DNA of 64,000 nucleotides. Source: Gemmataceae bacterium. GTDB lineage: Bacteria; Planctomycetota; Planctomycetia; Gemmatales; Gemmataceae. The stretch lies in contig LR594584.1 of the NCBI GenBank assembly GCA_901538445.1, forward strand, positions 2,159,738-2,223,737. Direction: 5' to 3'. Position numbers and translations under genes: made by a program. Below, piece by piece: positions 26,033 to 35,015 of this stretch. How positions within the stretch are numbered: the stretch's first letter is position 1; the number at the start of each line of letters is the position of its first letter. The notes below the pieces were generated by a model. The model was not told the origin of the DNA. It saw only the letters and a list, made by a program, of their open reading frames with translations, and ran no database searches.

Positions 26033-26734
26033 TCAACCGGGGCGGGCGCGGTACTCGTCGATCAGCACCCGGGGCGCGCCAATATCGACCACGTGAACCT
26101 GCCCGGTCCAGTCCGCCGCCACCGGATTGAGGAACCCGCGCTTGGGCGCGACGAACGTTGCGGTGTGCGCCGCACGAACGGTCGGCCCGAGCGGTTCGCC
26201 GGTGTCGCAGTCGAGCCCCGAGGGGATGTCGATCGCGAGGACCGGGAACCCGGAGTCGTTGACCGCACCCACGAGCCAGTCGAACGGCGCGGCGAGCGGC
26301 CGACTCAGCCCGGTGCCGAACAGCGCGTCGACCACCCACCCGGGCTCGGCGAACGCCTGCTTCACGAACAGGTCGCGGTGCGGCTGGTCGAAGTAGTCCG
26401 GGCGGTACTGGGTGAAGTGGATGCCGGACGTGTACAGGATGTCGAAGTTGACGTCGGCGTCGCCGGCGGTGCGGTTGTGCCGGGCGAACACGTGGACCGT
26501 GACGGGCCAGCCGCGGTTGTCGAGGTGCCGTGCGATGACGAACCCGTCGCCGCCGTTGTTCCCCGGCCCGCACAGGATCACCGTCGGCCGCCGCTCGGGG
26601 TTGAGCCGGGCCAGCAGGTCGGCGCACCCGCGGCCGGCGTTCTCCATGAGGACGACGCCAGGGACGCCGAACCCTTCGATGGCCCGCTTGTCCAGTTCGC
26701 GGACTTCGGCGCGGGTGAGGGTGAAGGGGGGCAT
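26033..26734 (-). CDS. nnrE: NAD(P)H-hydrate epimerase (YjeF N-terminal domain)
   Basis: 233 aa from the ATG at 26734. The longer frame to 26896 would translate a palindromic repeat. It begins FTLTRAEVRELDKRAIEGFG and contains VVLMENAGRG, the nucleotide-site motif ILCGPGNNGGDGFVIARHL, DALFGTGLSRPL and LAIDIPSGLDCDTGEPLG. The enzyme epimerises R- and S-forms of hydrated NAD(P)H so that a dehydratase can repair both. In many bacteria the dehydratase is fused to it. Here only the epimerase domain is present and no dehydratase is in the window. Confidence 0.95.
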   Translation of the reverse strand: MPPFTLTRAEVRELDKRAIEGFGVPGVVLMENAGRGCADLLARLNPERRPTVILCGPGNNGGDGFVIARHLDNRGWPVTVHVFARHNRTAGDADVNFDILYTSGIHFTQYRPDYFDQPHRDLFVKQAFAEPGWVVDALFGTGLSRPLAAPFDWLVGAVNDSGFPVLAIDIPSGLDCDTGEPLGPTVRAAHTATFVAPKRGFLNPVAADWTGQVHVVDIGAPRVLIDEYRARPG

Positions 26735-26763
26735 CGAGTGGTCCAACGTGCCGGGGTTCGCGT

Positions 26764-26883
26764 GCCAGGGGTTGACACCCCTGGCTATTGACGGTCGCCC
26801 CTTCGAGGCTGCAACGACGTTTGTGTTTGGCTTTTTGGCCCCAACGGGGTCACCGTCAATAGCCAGGGGTGCGAACCCCTGGC
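26764..26883. repeat. 32-bp inverted repeat of CCAGGGGTT/CTATTGACGGT type
   Basis: Arms 26764-26795 and 26852-26883 pair with two mismatches. Each arm itself contains a small hairpin (CCAGGGGT...ACCCCTGG). It fills the gap between kdgK and nnrE, both leftward, and may block read-through or shape mRNA ends. Confidence 0.85.
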
Positions 26884-26929
26884 GCGCGAACCGCACCCCC
26901 AGGCGCGTGGCGCGCCGGCGGGCCGCCGG

Positions 26930-27913
26930 TCACCGCTTGATCCGCAGCCCCTGGCCGCGGACGGCGGCCTCGACCTCGTCCTTGGTGAGCCACGGGACGT
27001 CGCCGGGGACGGTGTGCTTGAGAGCGCCCATCGCCGCGCCGTAGTCGATGCCCTTCTTCAGGTCGCCGTCGAGGAGTCCGTGGATGAGCCCGGCAGCGAG
27101 CGCGTCGCCGGCCCCGAGCCGGTCCACTACCTCGACGTCGTGCCACGCCGACTCGTACGTCCGCCCGCCCGAGTACCCGACCGCGGCGAACCGGTTCCGC
27201 CACACGAGGTCGGCCTCGCGGCGGGTGCCGACGACCGTGGCCACCCCGAACTTATCGACCAGCTTCTTCGCCACGTCGGTGAAGTCCCTGCCGGTGATGC
27301 CGAACAGGTGCTCGGCGTCGGCCTCGCTGGCGATGAGCACGTCACACATCGGGAGCAGCAGCCCCATGACCTGCGAGGCGTGGTCCCGGGTCCACAGCTT
27401 GGCCCGGTAGTTCAGGTCCATGCTGACCGGAACGTTCGCCGCCTTCGCGGCGCGCAGCGCCTCGTCCACGACCTCGGCCGAACTGGTGCTCAGCGCCGCG
27501 GTGATCCCGGTGACGTGGAACCACCGCGCCCCGGCGAACACCGTCGGCCACTCGAACGCGCCGCGGCCCACGCCGGCCATCGCCGAGTCCCTGCGGTCGT
27601 AGAGGACCGAGCTGGGCCGCGGGGCCGCGCCGAACTCGAGGAAGTACAGCCCGCACCGGGTCTCGGGGGCGTACTGCACGAACCGGTCGCTGACCCCGGC
27701 CTCGCGGACCCGGTTGGCGACCAGCTTGCCGAGCGGGTTGTCCGGGAGCCGCGACACCCACGCGGCCGACCGGCCCAGGCGCGCGAGCCCGGCGGCGGTG
27801 TTGAACTCCGCCCCGCCGATCTCGACGTCGAGCGACCGGGCCTGCTCCAGCCGCTGGAAGTGCGGCGGGGCCAGCCGAACCATGACTTCGCCGAACGCGA
27901 TGAGATCGGGCAT
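26930..27913 (-). CDS. kdgK: PfkB-family sugar kinase, probable 2-keto-3-deoxygluconate kinase
   Basis: 327 aa from the ATG at 27913; a start at 27943 is also possible. It begins LIAFGEVMVRLAPP, as KDG kinases do, then has IGGAEFNTAAGLARLGR (the sugar-site GG motif), MDLNYRAKLW, and the PfkB signature DRLGAGDALAAG with the catalytic Asp. It should phosphorylate 2-keto-3-deoxygluconate to KDPG. The gene directly upstream on the same strand is a KDPG aldolase. The two are 39 bases apart and together complete the lower Entner-Doudoroff route from KDG to pyruvate and glyceraldehyde 3-phosphate. The pairing is the main reason for choosing KDG over another sugar. Confidence 0.88.
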   Translation of the reverse strand: MPDLIAFGEVMVRLAPPHFQRLEQARSLDVEIGGAEFNTAAGLARLGRSAAWVSRLPDNPLGKLVANRVREAGVSDRFVQYAPETRCGLYFLEFGAAPRPSSVLYDRRDSAMAGVGRGAFEWPTVFAGARWFHVTGITAALSTSSAEVVDEALRAAKAANVPVSMDLNYRAKLWTRDHASQVMGLLLPMCDVLIASEADAEHLFGITGRDFTDVAKKLVDKFGVATVVGTRREADLVWRNRFAAVGYSGGRTYESAWHDVEVVDRLGAGDALAAGLIHGLLDGDLKKGIDYGAAMGALKHTVPGDVPWLTKDEVEAAVRGQGLRIKR

Positions 27914-27952
27914 GGGGTCATCCACAGGCCCACCCGTGGCCACGGGCGGGCG

Positions 27953-28597
27953 TTATTGGCGGTGCTTCCGCACCACCTCGGCGTACTGCTTGGCGAGTGC
28001 AGTGATCTTCGCGAAGTCGCCGGCGGCCACGAGCTTCGGGTCCACGAGCTGGCTGCCGACGCCGAGACACACGGCCCCGGCCCTCAGGAACTCGCCGGCG
28101 GTGGTCAGGTCCACGCCGCCGGTCGGCATCAGCTTCACCTGCGGGAGCGGGCCGCGGAGCGCCCGGAAGAACGCCGGGCCGACCACCTCCGCCGGGAACA
28201 CCTTCACGATGTCCGCCCCGGCCTCCCATGCGGCCACCACCTCCGTCGGGGTGAAGGCACCCGGCATCACCAGCTTGTCGTACCGCCGGCACATCTTGAT
28301 GACGTCGACGTTTAGGCTCGGCGCGACCAGGAACTCGGCCCCGGCCAGCAGCGCCGCACGGGCCGTCTCGGTGTCCAGAACGGTGCCGGCCCCGAGGAGG
28401 ACGCGGTCGCCGAGTTGCTGCTTCGCGGCCCGGATCACGTCGAGCGCGTTGGGCACCGTGAACGTGACCTCGGCCACGGTCACCCCGCCGTCGGCCAGCG
28501 CCTTGACGACGTTGACCAGCGGGGCCGGGTCGGAGAACCGGACCACGGAGACGATTCCGCAGTCGAGGACGCGCTGGAGGTCGGTTTCGCGGCTCAT
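27953..28597 (-). CDS. eda: KDPG (KHG/KDPG) aldolase
   Basis: 214 aa from the ATG at 28597. The upstream hydrophobic extension to 28678 is repeat-derived. It has the class I aldolase plan: GIVSVVRF near the start, VAEVTFTVPNALD with the catalytic Glu, VLLGAGTVLD, AEFLVAPSLN, VMPGAFTPTEVVAA, and ADIVKVFPAE with the Schiff-base Lys, then LMPTGGVDL. It splits 2-keto-3-deoxy-6-phosphogluconate into pyruvate and glyceraldehyde 3-phosphate. It heads a two-gene operon with kdgK. Confidence 0.95.
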   Translation of the reverse strand: MSRETDLQRVLDCGIVSVVRFSDPAPLVNVVKALADGGVTVAEVTFTVPNALDVIRAAKQQLGDRVLLGAGTVLDTETARAALLAGAEFLVAPSLNVDVIKMCRRYDKLVMPGAFTPTEVVAAWEAGADIVKVFPAEVVGPAFFRALRGPLPQVKLMPTGGVDLTTAGEFLRAGAVCLGVGSQLVDPKLVAAGDFAKITALAKQYAEVVRKHRQ

Positions 28598-28633
28598 GCG
28601 AAGATTGTAGCGGGTCCGGAAGAAAGTGAAGAA

Positions 28634-28762
28634 TGTCAACCCCAGGACCACAGAGGACACCGAGAGAAAACCAAGCACCGAGAGGATTCAGGTTCTGGAG
28701 ACACGACTTCACTCTGTTTTTTGGTCTTCCCTCTGTGCTCTCTGTGACTCTGTGGTTAACCC
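28634..28762. repeat. Imperfect palindrome of CCACAGAG type
   Basis: The stretch starts AACCCCAGGACCACAGAGGAC and ends CTCTGTGACTCTGTGGTTAAC, with complementary CACAGAG units on the two sides. Its GC content is visibly lower than its neighbours. It lies between the divergent eda and metH genes, so it overlaps their promoter region. I see no cobalamin or SAM riboswitch core in 28598-28874. Confidence 0.65.
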
Positions 28763-28874
28763 GTGTTCTTGACCCGGCCGCGAACCTCGGGCGGCCGGGG
28801 CGAATCTGGCTTAGAACTTGCGGCCGAATCGGTACAACTACACGTGCCTCGTCGCACCACCCCGGACCCGCACC

Positions 28875-31800
28875 ATGCCGACCCCCTTCCGCCACCCGTT
28901 CCTTGATCTGGCCCGCGAACGTGTCGTCATCCTCGACGGCGGCATGGGAACGAGCCTCCACAAGTACAAGCCAACCGACAAGGACTGGGGCTACGCGCCC
29001 AGCGGCAAGCACCTGATGAACCTGTCGGACGCGCTCGTGTACACGCACCCCGAGTGGATCAAGGACATCCACCGCGGGTTCTTCGCCGCCGGGTGCGACG
29101 GCGTCGAGACGAACACGTTCAACGCCTCGCAGATCGTGCTCGACGACTTCGGCATGGGCGAGAAGCTCGTCGAGATCAACCGGCTGAACATCAAGCTCGC
29201 GAAGGAAGCCGCGGCCGAGTTCGCGACCCCCGACCGGCCCCGGTTCGTGGTCGGCTCGATCGGGCCGGGCACCAAGATGCCGTCGATCATCGACCCGGCC
29301 ATCTGGATCGACTTCGACTCACTCGCCGAGGCGTACCGCACGCAGATCCGCGTCATGATCGAGGAGCGCGTGGACGCCATCCTCATCGAGACGTGCTTCG
29401 ACCTGCTGCAAGCGAAGTGCGTCGCCGTCACGGCCATCGAGGAGATGAAGCGAGCCGGCGTGCGGCTCCCGCTGATGGTGCAACTGACCATCATCGACGC
29501 CAACCAGAAGATGCTCCCCGGCACCGACGTCCCGGCGGCACTCGTCGCGCTCGAACCGCTCGACGAGATCGACGTGATCGGCATGAACTGCGGCGTCGGG
29601 CCGGACCTGATGCTCGACAGCGTGCGGCACCTGAGCCGGCACTGCGGTAAGTTGCTGAGCGTGCTCCCGAACGCCGGGCTGCCCGAGACCCGGGGCGACG
29701 AAACGTACTTCCCGATGACCCCCACGGACGTCGCCGAGTGGCTCGAGCGCTTCGTCTCCGAGTTCGGCGTCAACATCATCGGCGGCTGCTGCGGCACCAA
29801 CAGGGACCACCTCGCGGAGGTGGCGAAGCGCATCCACGGCAAGAAGCCGACGCCCCGCACGCCGAAGTACCTGCCGATGGTGTCGAGCCTGCTGGCCGGC
29901 CAAGAACTACTCACCGACCCGCGGCCTCTGCTGGTCGGCGAGCGCACCAACACGAACGGCTCCAAGAAGTTCAAGCAGTTGCTCGAAAAGGAGGACTGGC
30001 ACGGGCTCACCGAAATGGCCCGCGAACAGGAGCGCGAGGGCGTCCACGTTCTCGACGTGTGCGTGGACTACGTCGGCCGCGACGGCGTCCGCGACATGCG
30101 CGAGACGATCAAGCGGTACAACGCGGTGCTGACCAAGCCGATCATGCTGGACAGCACCGAGGTGAACGTCATCGAGGCCGGGCTGAAGCTGTGCTCCGGC
30201 AAGGCGATCATCAACTCGATCAACCTCGAGGACGGCCGCAAGACGCTCGACCCGAAGACGGTCCTCGCCAAGAAGTACGGGGCCGGGCTCGTCGCGCTCA
30301 CCATCGACGAGAAGGGCCAGGCCGACACCGCCGAGTGGAAGTTCGAGGTCGCCAAGCGGATCTACGACATCGTGGTCAACGAGTACGGCATCCCGCCGAC
30401 CGACCTGATGTTCGACCCGCTCGTGTTCCCGGTCTCGACCGGCATGGAGCAGACGCGTAAGAGCGCGATCGCGACGTTCGAGGCGATCAAGCTCATCAAG
30501 CAGAACCTCCCCGGCGCGCTCACGCACGTCGGGCTCTCCAACTGCTCGTTCGGGCTCACGCCGTACACGCGGCAGGTGCTCAACAGCATGTACCTGCACT
30601 ACGCACTGGAGTACGGCCTCGACTCGGCCATCTTGCACGCGGCCAAGATCATGCCCCTCTCCGCGATCGACGAGCGGGGCAAGGAGCTGTGCCGGCGGCT
30701 GCTGTTCGACGACCGGTCCGAGGGCGACCCGCTCCAGGAACTGATGGCGCACTACGCCGACAAGAAGACCGAGTCGAAGAAGGGCGCGTCGCTCGGCGAC
30801 ACGGTCGAGGAGCGGCTGCGGCAGGCGGTCATCCAGGGCCGGCGCGAGACGCTCATCGCGGACCTCGACCTCGCCCGCGAGCGGTACTCCCCGCTCGACA
30901 TCATCAACAAGGTGCTGCTCGACGGCATGCGCGTCGTCGGCGACCTGTTCGGCAGCGGGCAGATGCAGTTGCCGTTCGTGCTGCAATCGGCGGAGGTGAT
31001 GAAGGCCGCCGTCGCGCACCTCGAACAGTTCATGGAGAAGGTCGCCGGGTCCGAGAAGGGGAAGATCGTGCTCGCCACGGTGAAGGGCGACGTCCACGAC
31101 ATCGGCAAGAACCTCGTGGACATCATCCTCACCAACAACGGCTACAAGGTGTACAACCTCGGCATCAAGCAGCCGGTCGAGAGCATGATCGCCGAGTTTC
31201 AGAGGCACGGGGCCGACGCGATCGGCATGAGTGGGCTGCTGGTGAAGTCGACCGTCATCATGAAGGAAGACCTCATCACCCTGAACGAGCGCGGCCTCGC
31301 CCCACCGGTCATCCTCGGCGGCGCGGCGCTCAACCGGCGGTACGTCGAGCAGGACCTCCGCGAGATCTACCGCGGGCAGTTGTACTACGGCGAGGACGCC
31401 TTCGAGGGGCTCCGCGTCATGGACGAACTCGCGGCGAAGAAGAAGATCCAGCGCGTCGGCAGCGTCGCCCTCAAGGGCATGGCGCAGTCGGCGCGAACCA
31501 TGTCGATCGGCGGAGCAGGTGAGCGGCAACCGACGGACCACCGCGACACGGTTTCCAGGGCGAAGCCGGCGAACGGACTCGGCAAGAACGGGCAACCCCT
31601 CCCGAGCCGCTCACCGGGGCTGCCGGCCGCGCCGAGCGTTCCGAAGCCGCCGTTCCTCGGCTCGCGGGTCCGCACCGACTTCGACATGACCGAGGTGTTC
31701 GGCTACCTCAACGAACTCACGCTGTTCAGCACGCAGTGGGGGTTCGAGAAGGGCGGCGTCGACCCGAAGAAGTACGCCGAGCAGATCGAGCAGACCGCCC

Positions 31801-32462
31801 GGCCGGCGCTCGCGCGGCTGAAGGAGCAGGTGCTCCGCGACAACACCTTCCGGCCCGCCGCGACCTACGGGTTCTTCCCGGCCGCGGGCGACGGCACGAA
31901 GCTCACCGTGTTCGCGGACGACCACGCCACGCCGCGGGTCACCTTCGACTTCCCGCGGCAGGAGTTCGGCGACTTCCTGTGCCTCGCCGACTATGTTGAG
32001 CCGCTCCGCGACGGCAGGGCGGTCGATTACGTCTCGTTCATGGCCGTGACGATGGGGCACGAGGCGACGGTCGCGTGCAACAAGTTGCGGGACGCGAACA
32101 AGTACCAGGACTACCTGTTCCTGCACGGGCTCGCGGTCGAGTCGGCCGAGGCACTCGCGGAACTATTCCACAAGCAACTCCGCGCCGAGTGGGGCATCGG
32201 CGGCGACGACGCGGCCGAGGTGCGCAAGCTGTTCAAGGGCCACTACCGCGGCCGCCGCTACGCCTTCGGCTACCCGGCGTGCCCGAACCTCGAGGACCAG
32301 GCCCCGCTGTTCGCGCTGATCGACCCCACCCGCGTGGGCATCACGCTGACGGACACGTTCCAGCTCGAACCGGAGCAGAGCACGACAGCCGTTGTGGTTC
32401 ACCACCCGAAGGCGAAGTACTTCAACGTGCTCGCGTCGCAGGGGATGCTGGCAATGGAGTGA
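28875..32462 (+). CDS. metH: Cobalamin-dependent methionine synthase
   Basis: 1195 aa from the ATG at 28875. All four modules are present. The homocysteine domain (about 1-330) has zinc ligands in MNCGVGPD and GGCCGTNRDH. The pterin-binding domain (about 345-610) has LVGERTNTNGSKKF and DVCVDYVGRDG. The cobalamin cap and Rossmann domain (about 640-870) has VKGDVHDIGKNLV, whose His coordinates cobalt. The C-terminal reactivation domain has FGYPACPN, where S-adenosylmethionine binds, and LEPEQSTTAV near the end. It transfers methyl from methyltetrahydrofolate to homocysteine. Between the cobalamin and reactivation domains lies a low-complexity Pro/Arg/Gly linker of about 45 residues that looks non-conserved. 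Confidence 0.97.
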   Translation: MPTPFRHPFLDLARERVVILDGGMGTSLHKYKPTDKDWGYAPSGKHLMNLSDALVYTHPEWIKDIHRGFFAAGCDGVETNTFNASQIVLDDFGMGEKLVEINRLNIKLAKEAAAEFATPDRPRFVVGSIGPGTKMPSIIDPAIWIDFDSLAEAYRTQIRVMIEERVDAILIETCFDLLQAKCVAVTAIEEMKRAGVRLPLMVQLTIIDANQKMLPGTDVPAALVALEPLDEIDVIGMNCGVGPDLMLDSVRHLSRHCGKLLSVLPNAGLPETRGDETYFPMTPTDVAEWLERFVSEFGVNIIGGCCGTNRDHLAEVAKRIHGKKPTPRTPKYLPMVSSLLAGQELLTDPRPLLVGERTNTNGSKKFKQLLEKEDWHGLTEMAREQEREGVHVLDVCVDYVGRDGVRDMRETIKRYNAVLTKPIMLDSTEVNVIEAGLKLCSGKAIINSINLEDGRKTLDPKTVLAKKYGAGLVALTIDEKGQADTAEWKFEVAKRIYDIVVNEYGIPPTDLMFDPLVFPVSTGMEQTRKSAIATFEAIKLIKQNLPGALTHVGLSNCSFGLTPYTRQVLNSMYLHYALEYGLDSAILHAAKIMPLSAIDERGKELCRRLLFDDRSEGDPLQELMAHYADKKTESKKGASLGDTVEERLRQAVIQGRRETLIADLDLARERYSPLDIINKVLLDGMRVVGDLFGSGQMQLPFVLQSAEVMKAAVAHLEQFMEKVAGSEKGKIVLATVKGDVHDIGKNLVDIILTNNGYKVYNLGIKQPVESMIAEFQRHGADAIGMSGLLVKSTVIMKEDLITLNERGLAPPVILGGAALNRRYVEQDLREIYRGQLYYGEDAFEGLRVMDELAAKKKIQRVGSVALKGMAQSARTMSIGGAGERQPTDHRDTVSRAKPANGLGKNGQPLPSRSPGLPAAPSVPKPPFLGSRVRTDFDMTEVFGYLNELTLFSTQWGFEKGGVDPKKYAEQIEQTARPALARLKEQVLRDNTFRPAATYGFFPAAGDGTKLTVFADDHATPRVTFDFPRQEFGDFLCLADYVEPLRDGRAVDYVSFMAVTMGHEATVACNKLRDANKYQDYLFLHGLAVESAEALAELFHKQLRAEWGIGGDDAAEVRKLFKGHYRGRRYAFGYPACPNLEDQAPLFALIDPTRVGITLTDTFQLEPEQSTTAVVVHHPKAKYFNVLASQGMLAME

Positions 32463-32779
32463 GGCTCAAGCCCCGCCGTCGCGACGGCGGGGCGTGGCGC
32501 GGTAAAATGGGAAATTTCGTAAGTGTTGTGGTGATTGTTTCTTGACTGCGGACAGCAGCGGCTTTTACAGTGGGTGTTACAGAATGGGCTGTGACGGCAC
32601 GCGCAGGCTGCGCGGCAGGACCCGCCAGACGTGGGACGTGATTGGAACGTGCGTCGTGCGTTCGAGGACCGGGTCAACGGCCACGCCCGCGGAGTCGTGC
32701 GGACTCGACCCCAGAGGATACGGAGGACCAGGCGGGAGCGCCGGCCCGTCGCACCACACTCACGGAAAGATAGACACCC
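32463..32779 (+). promoter_or_regulatory. metH-csrA spacer with palindrome and sigma-70-like promoter
   Basis: A 24-nt perfect palindrome (32470-32493) follows the metH stop and may end that message. Further on, TTGACT (32542-32547) and TACAGT (32566-32571) are separated by 18 bases, a good -35/-10 pair for csrA, which would have a leader of about 200 bases. The long leader has no gene. Confidence 0.55.
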
Positions 32780-32992
32780 ATGCTCGTGCTGTCCAGGAAA
32801 AAAAACGAGTCGATCGTCATCAATAGCGACATCGTCATCACCGTCATCGAGATCCGCGGCGACAAGGTGCGCCTGGGGATCGTGGCCCCGAAGGACGTGC
32901 CGGTCCACCGCGAGGAGGTGTACGAGGCGATCCACGGGGTGAAGGCCCCACAAGCCGTCGCCGCGAAGACCGACGCCGAGCCCCGCGCCTGA
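32780..32992 (+). CDS. csrA: Carbon storage regulator CsrA
   Basis: 70 aa. The start is preceded by GGAAAG. The sequence [20 protein letters not shown] and the following [27 protein letters not shown] match the five-strand CsrA dimer, including the RNA-contact residues Leu4/Arg6 and the VHREEVY patch. It binds GGA-containing leaders and represses or stabilises target mRNAs. The alternative name RsmA applies. No flagellar or FliW gene is close. Its stop is 94 bases from that of rplK, which points the other way. Confidence 0.97.
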   Translation: MLVLSRKKNESIVINSDIVITVIEIRGDKVRLGIVAPKDVPVHREEVYEAIHGVKAPQAVAAKTDAEPRA

Positions 32993-33040
32993 GTCCGCAC
33001 CTCTCCGCTTCGCCCTCCGCCCACGCACTTCAAACGGAAA

Positions 33041-33062
33041 CGCCCGGGTCTGTCCCCGGGCG
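33041..33062 (-). terminator. Hairpin between convergent csrA and rplK
   Basis: A perfect 8-bp stem CGCCCGGG/CCCGGGCG has a 6-nt loop. On the minus strand it is followed by TTTCCGTTTG, so it can end the rplK message. On the plus strand the T-tract is absent. It marks the end of the translation gene cluster. Confidence 0.65.
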
Positions 33063-33086
33063 CTCGAAGTCTCGTCGATCAGTCGG

Positions 33087-33551
33087 TCACGCCTGGACGA
33101 CGATGCCCATGCTGCGGGCCGTCCCCTCAATGATGCGGGCCGCGTGTTCGGCGTCGCGGGCGTTCAGGTCCGCCATCTTCTTCTTGGCGATCTCCTCGAC
33201 CTGCTTCTTGGTCAGAGAGAACCCCTTGTACTTGCCGCCCTTCTTGGCCTCGGCGGGGATCACTTCCTTGCCCTGCTTCTTGCCGGCCGGGATCTTCGCG
33301 GCCAACTTGATGAGGACCGCCGCGGGCGGGCTCTTGATCTTGAACTCGAAGCTCCGGTCCGAGTACACCGTGATGATCACGGGGAGCATCAGCCCCTTCA
33401 TGTCCGGGTTGTTCGTCTTCTCGTTGAACTGCTTCACGAACATGCCGATGTTGACGCCGTGCGCACCGAGCGCCGGGCCGACGGGCGGGGCCGGGGTGGC
33501 CGAGCCACCGGGGCACTGGAGCTTCACGTAGCCGGTAACCTGCTTCGCCAT
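33087..33551 (-). CDS. rplK: Ribosomal protein L11
   Basis: 154 aa, slightly longer than the usual ~141. It begins [25 protein letters not shown], the Pro-rich N-terminal domain that contacts release and elongation factors. The C-terminal rRNA-binding domain runs to [25 protein letters not shown]. It binds the 23S rRNA GTPase centre. It is the last gene of the leftward cluster. Unlike E. coli, rplA, rplJ, rplL and rpoBC do not follow; csrA, pointing the other way, is next. Confidence 0.97.
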   Translation of the reverse strand: MAKQVTGYVKLQCPGGSATPAPPVGPALGAHGVNIGMFVKQFNEKTNNPDMKGLMLPVIITVYSDRSFEFKIKSPPAAVLIKLAAKIPAGKKQGKEVIPAEAKKGGKYKGFSLTKKQVEEIAKKKMADLNARDAEHAARIIEGTARSMGIVVQA

Positions 33552-33655
33552 GACTCGCCTCGAAAACGCCCTGCCGCGCGCGCCGGACCAGGGTCGTTCG
33601 CCTTACGGCTGGTGACAAACAACACGCCCCCTCCGTCGCGGGGAGGGGAAGTACC

Positions 33656-33757
33656 AATTCCGGAATGCGGAGTGCGGAATTCGGAATGAAATCCCAGACC
33701 CCGCACCCGAAACGCTTCTGTCTTCAATTCCGCGTTCCGAATTCCGCACTCCGCATT
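33656..33757. repeat. Inverted repeat of CGGAATTCGGAATGCGGA type (copy 1)
   Basis: The left arm (about 33656-33688) and right arm (about 33723-33757) are complementary over stretches such as AATGCGGAGTGCGGAATTC. The element lies between nusG and rplK, genes that are usually tightly linked. Related copies are at 38078-38168 and 50300-50384. Confidence 0.8.
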
Positions 33758-33760
33758 TCC

Positions 33761-34891
33761 TTAGATCTTGTCCACTTCCCAGTAATCGACTTCGACGTCC
33801 ACCGGGCGACCCCAGAAGGTGACGACGACGGTGACCTTGGGCGACTCGGTCGGGTCCTTGGGCTCGCTGATCGCCTTGACCTCGCCCTCGGAGCCGACGA
33901 ACGCGCCGCCGCGGATGCGGACCTTGTCCCCCTTCTCCACGTCGAGCTTGACCACCACCTTGCCGCCCTTGCCGCCCTTCTTCTTGTTCGGGTCCGGCGC
34001 GCCGGTGAGCATCGACTGCACCTCGGCGTCGGTCATCGGCGCGGGGGCCGACCGCTCGATCGCGCCGGCGGTCTTTTTGGTGTTCACCCCGACGAAGTCG
34101 CCGACCCCGGAGGTCTCGCGGAACACGTACAGGATGTCGTTGTTGAACTCGACCTCGGCGAACAGGTAGCCCGGGAACTTCTTGTTGTACTTGGTGACGT
34201 TCTTCTCCTGGGTCGTCGTCTCGCCGGTCTTCTTGTTCTTGACCTTCACCTTCTTCTTGACGATGATCTCTTCGACCGGGATCATGATCTGGCCGAAGTA
34301 CTCTTCGAGCCCTTCGACCTTCACCTTCCGCTCGATCGCGGCCTTGATCGACTCCTCTCGGCCGCTCTGGATCTTGACCGCGAACCACCGCTTCTTGTTC
34401 TCGGGGGCCGGCTCGCCGGCGGGCGCATCGCCCTCGGCCGGAGGGGCGTCACCGGCCCGTCCCTCGGCGGCCGCGGCTTCGTCGATCTCCTCATCAACCG
34501 CCACGGACTCGCTCGACGACCCGAGAACCGCCGCGATGTCGGCCCCGGCGGCCACGACCGGCGCGGCCTTCGGCTTGCGGGACTTCTTGAGCGTGGTCGC
34601 GCTCTCGGCCGGCGGTTCGGACTCGGGCTCGGGGTGCGGGGCGGGCGACGGGGCCGGTTGCACGGCGGCGTCGGGCGCGGACTCGGCGGGCGTCTCGGTC
34701 GGCGTGTCGCCGGGGAGCATCTCGGCAGCGTGCGCGGCCGCGTGGTCGCCCGGCGGGGCCGGCGTCGCGGTCGGCTCCGCCGGATCCTCGGTCGCGGGCA
34801 CGGGCGTCTCGTCGGCGGGGGCGTGCGCCTCGGGGGCCGGGGCGGGCGTCTCGGGTGCGTCGTTGGTCGGAGCGGTGTCTTCGGTGGTCAT
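33761..34891 (-). CDS. nusG: Transcription elongation factor NusG with long acidic N-terminal extension
   Basis: 376 aa from the ATG at 34891, twice the usual ~180. The first ~165 residues are disordered-looking, rich in Ala, Pro, Glu and Thr. The NGN domain starts at KRWFAVKIQSGREES (about 168) and includes the expected FPGYLFAEVEFNND strand. A Lys/Gly linker (PNKKKGGKGGK) precedes the KOW domain (VEKGDKVRIRGGAFVGSEGE). The NGN domain itself carries an extra Lys-rich hairpin (VKKKVKVKNKKTGETT). NusG binds RNA polymerase and couples it to ribosomes or Rho. It lies between secE and rplK, as is typical. Confidence 0.95.
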   Translation of the reverse strand: MTTEDTAPTNDAPETPAPAPEAHAPADETPVPATEDPAEPTATPAPPGDHAAAHAAEMLPGDTPTETPAESAPDAAVQPAPSPAPHPEPESEPPAESATTLKKSRKPKAAPVVAAGADIAAVLGSSSESVAVDEEIDEAAAAEGRAGDAPPAEGDAPAGEPAPENKKRWFAVKIQSGREESIKAAIERKVKVEGLEEYFGQIMIPVEEIIVKKKVKVKNKKTGETTTQEKNVTKYNKKFPGYLFAEVEFNNDILYVFRETSGVGDFVGVNTKKTAGAIERSAPAPMTDAEVQSMLTGAPDPNKKKGGKGGKVVVKLDVEKGDKVRIRGGAFVGSEGEVKAISEPKDPTESPKVTVVVTFWGRPVDVEVDYWEVDKI

Positions 34892-35015
34892 GGCAGGTTC
34901 CGGCACTGACGTGCCGCCTCGCGGGCGAAACCGGCCCGGTGTAAGGGCGAGCGGGGGGCGCGAGCCCCCCGTGACTGGAATCAGCGGCGCGGTCGCCTCG
35001 GGAGCGCCCCGGCAC

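Noticed and set aside
28598-28874. Cobalamin or SAM riboswitch ahead of metH
   Set aside because: I could not find the conserved core boxes; the stretch is largely a CCACAGAG-type repeat.
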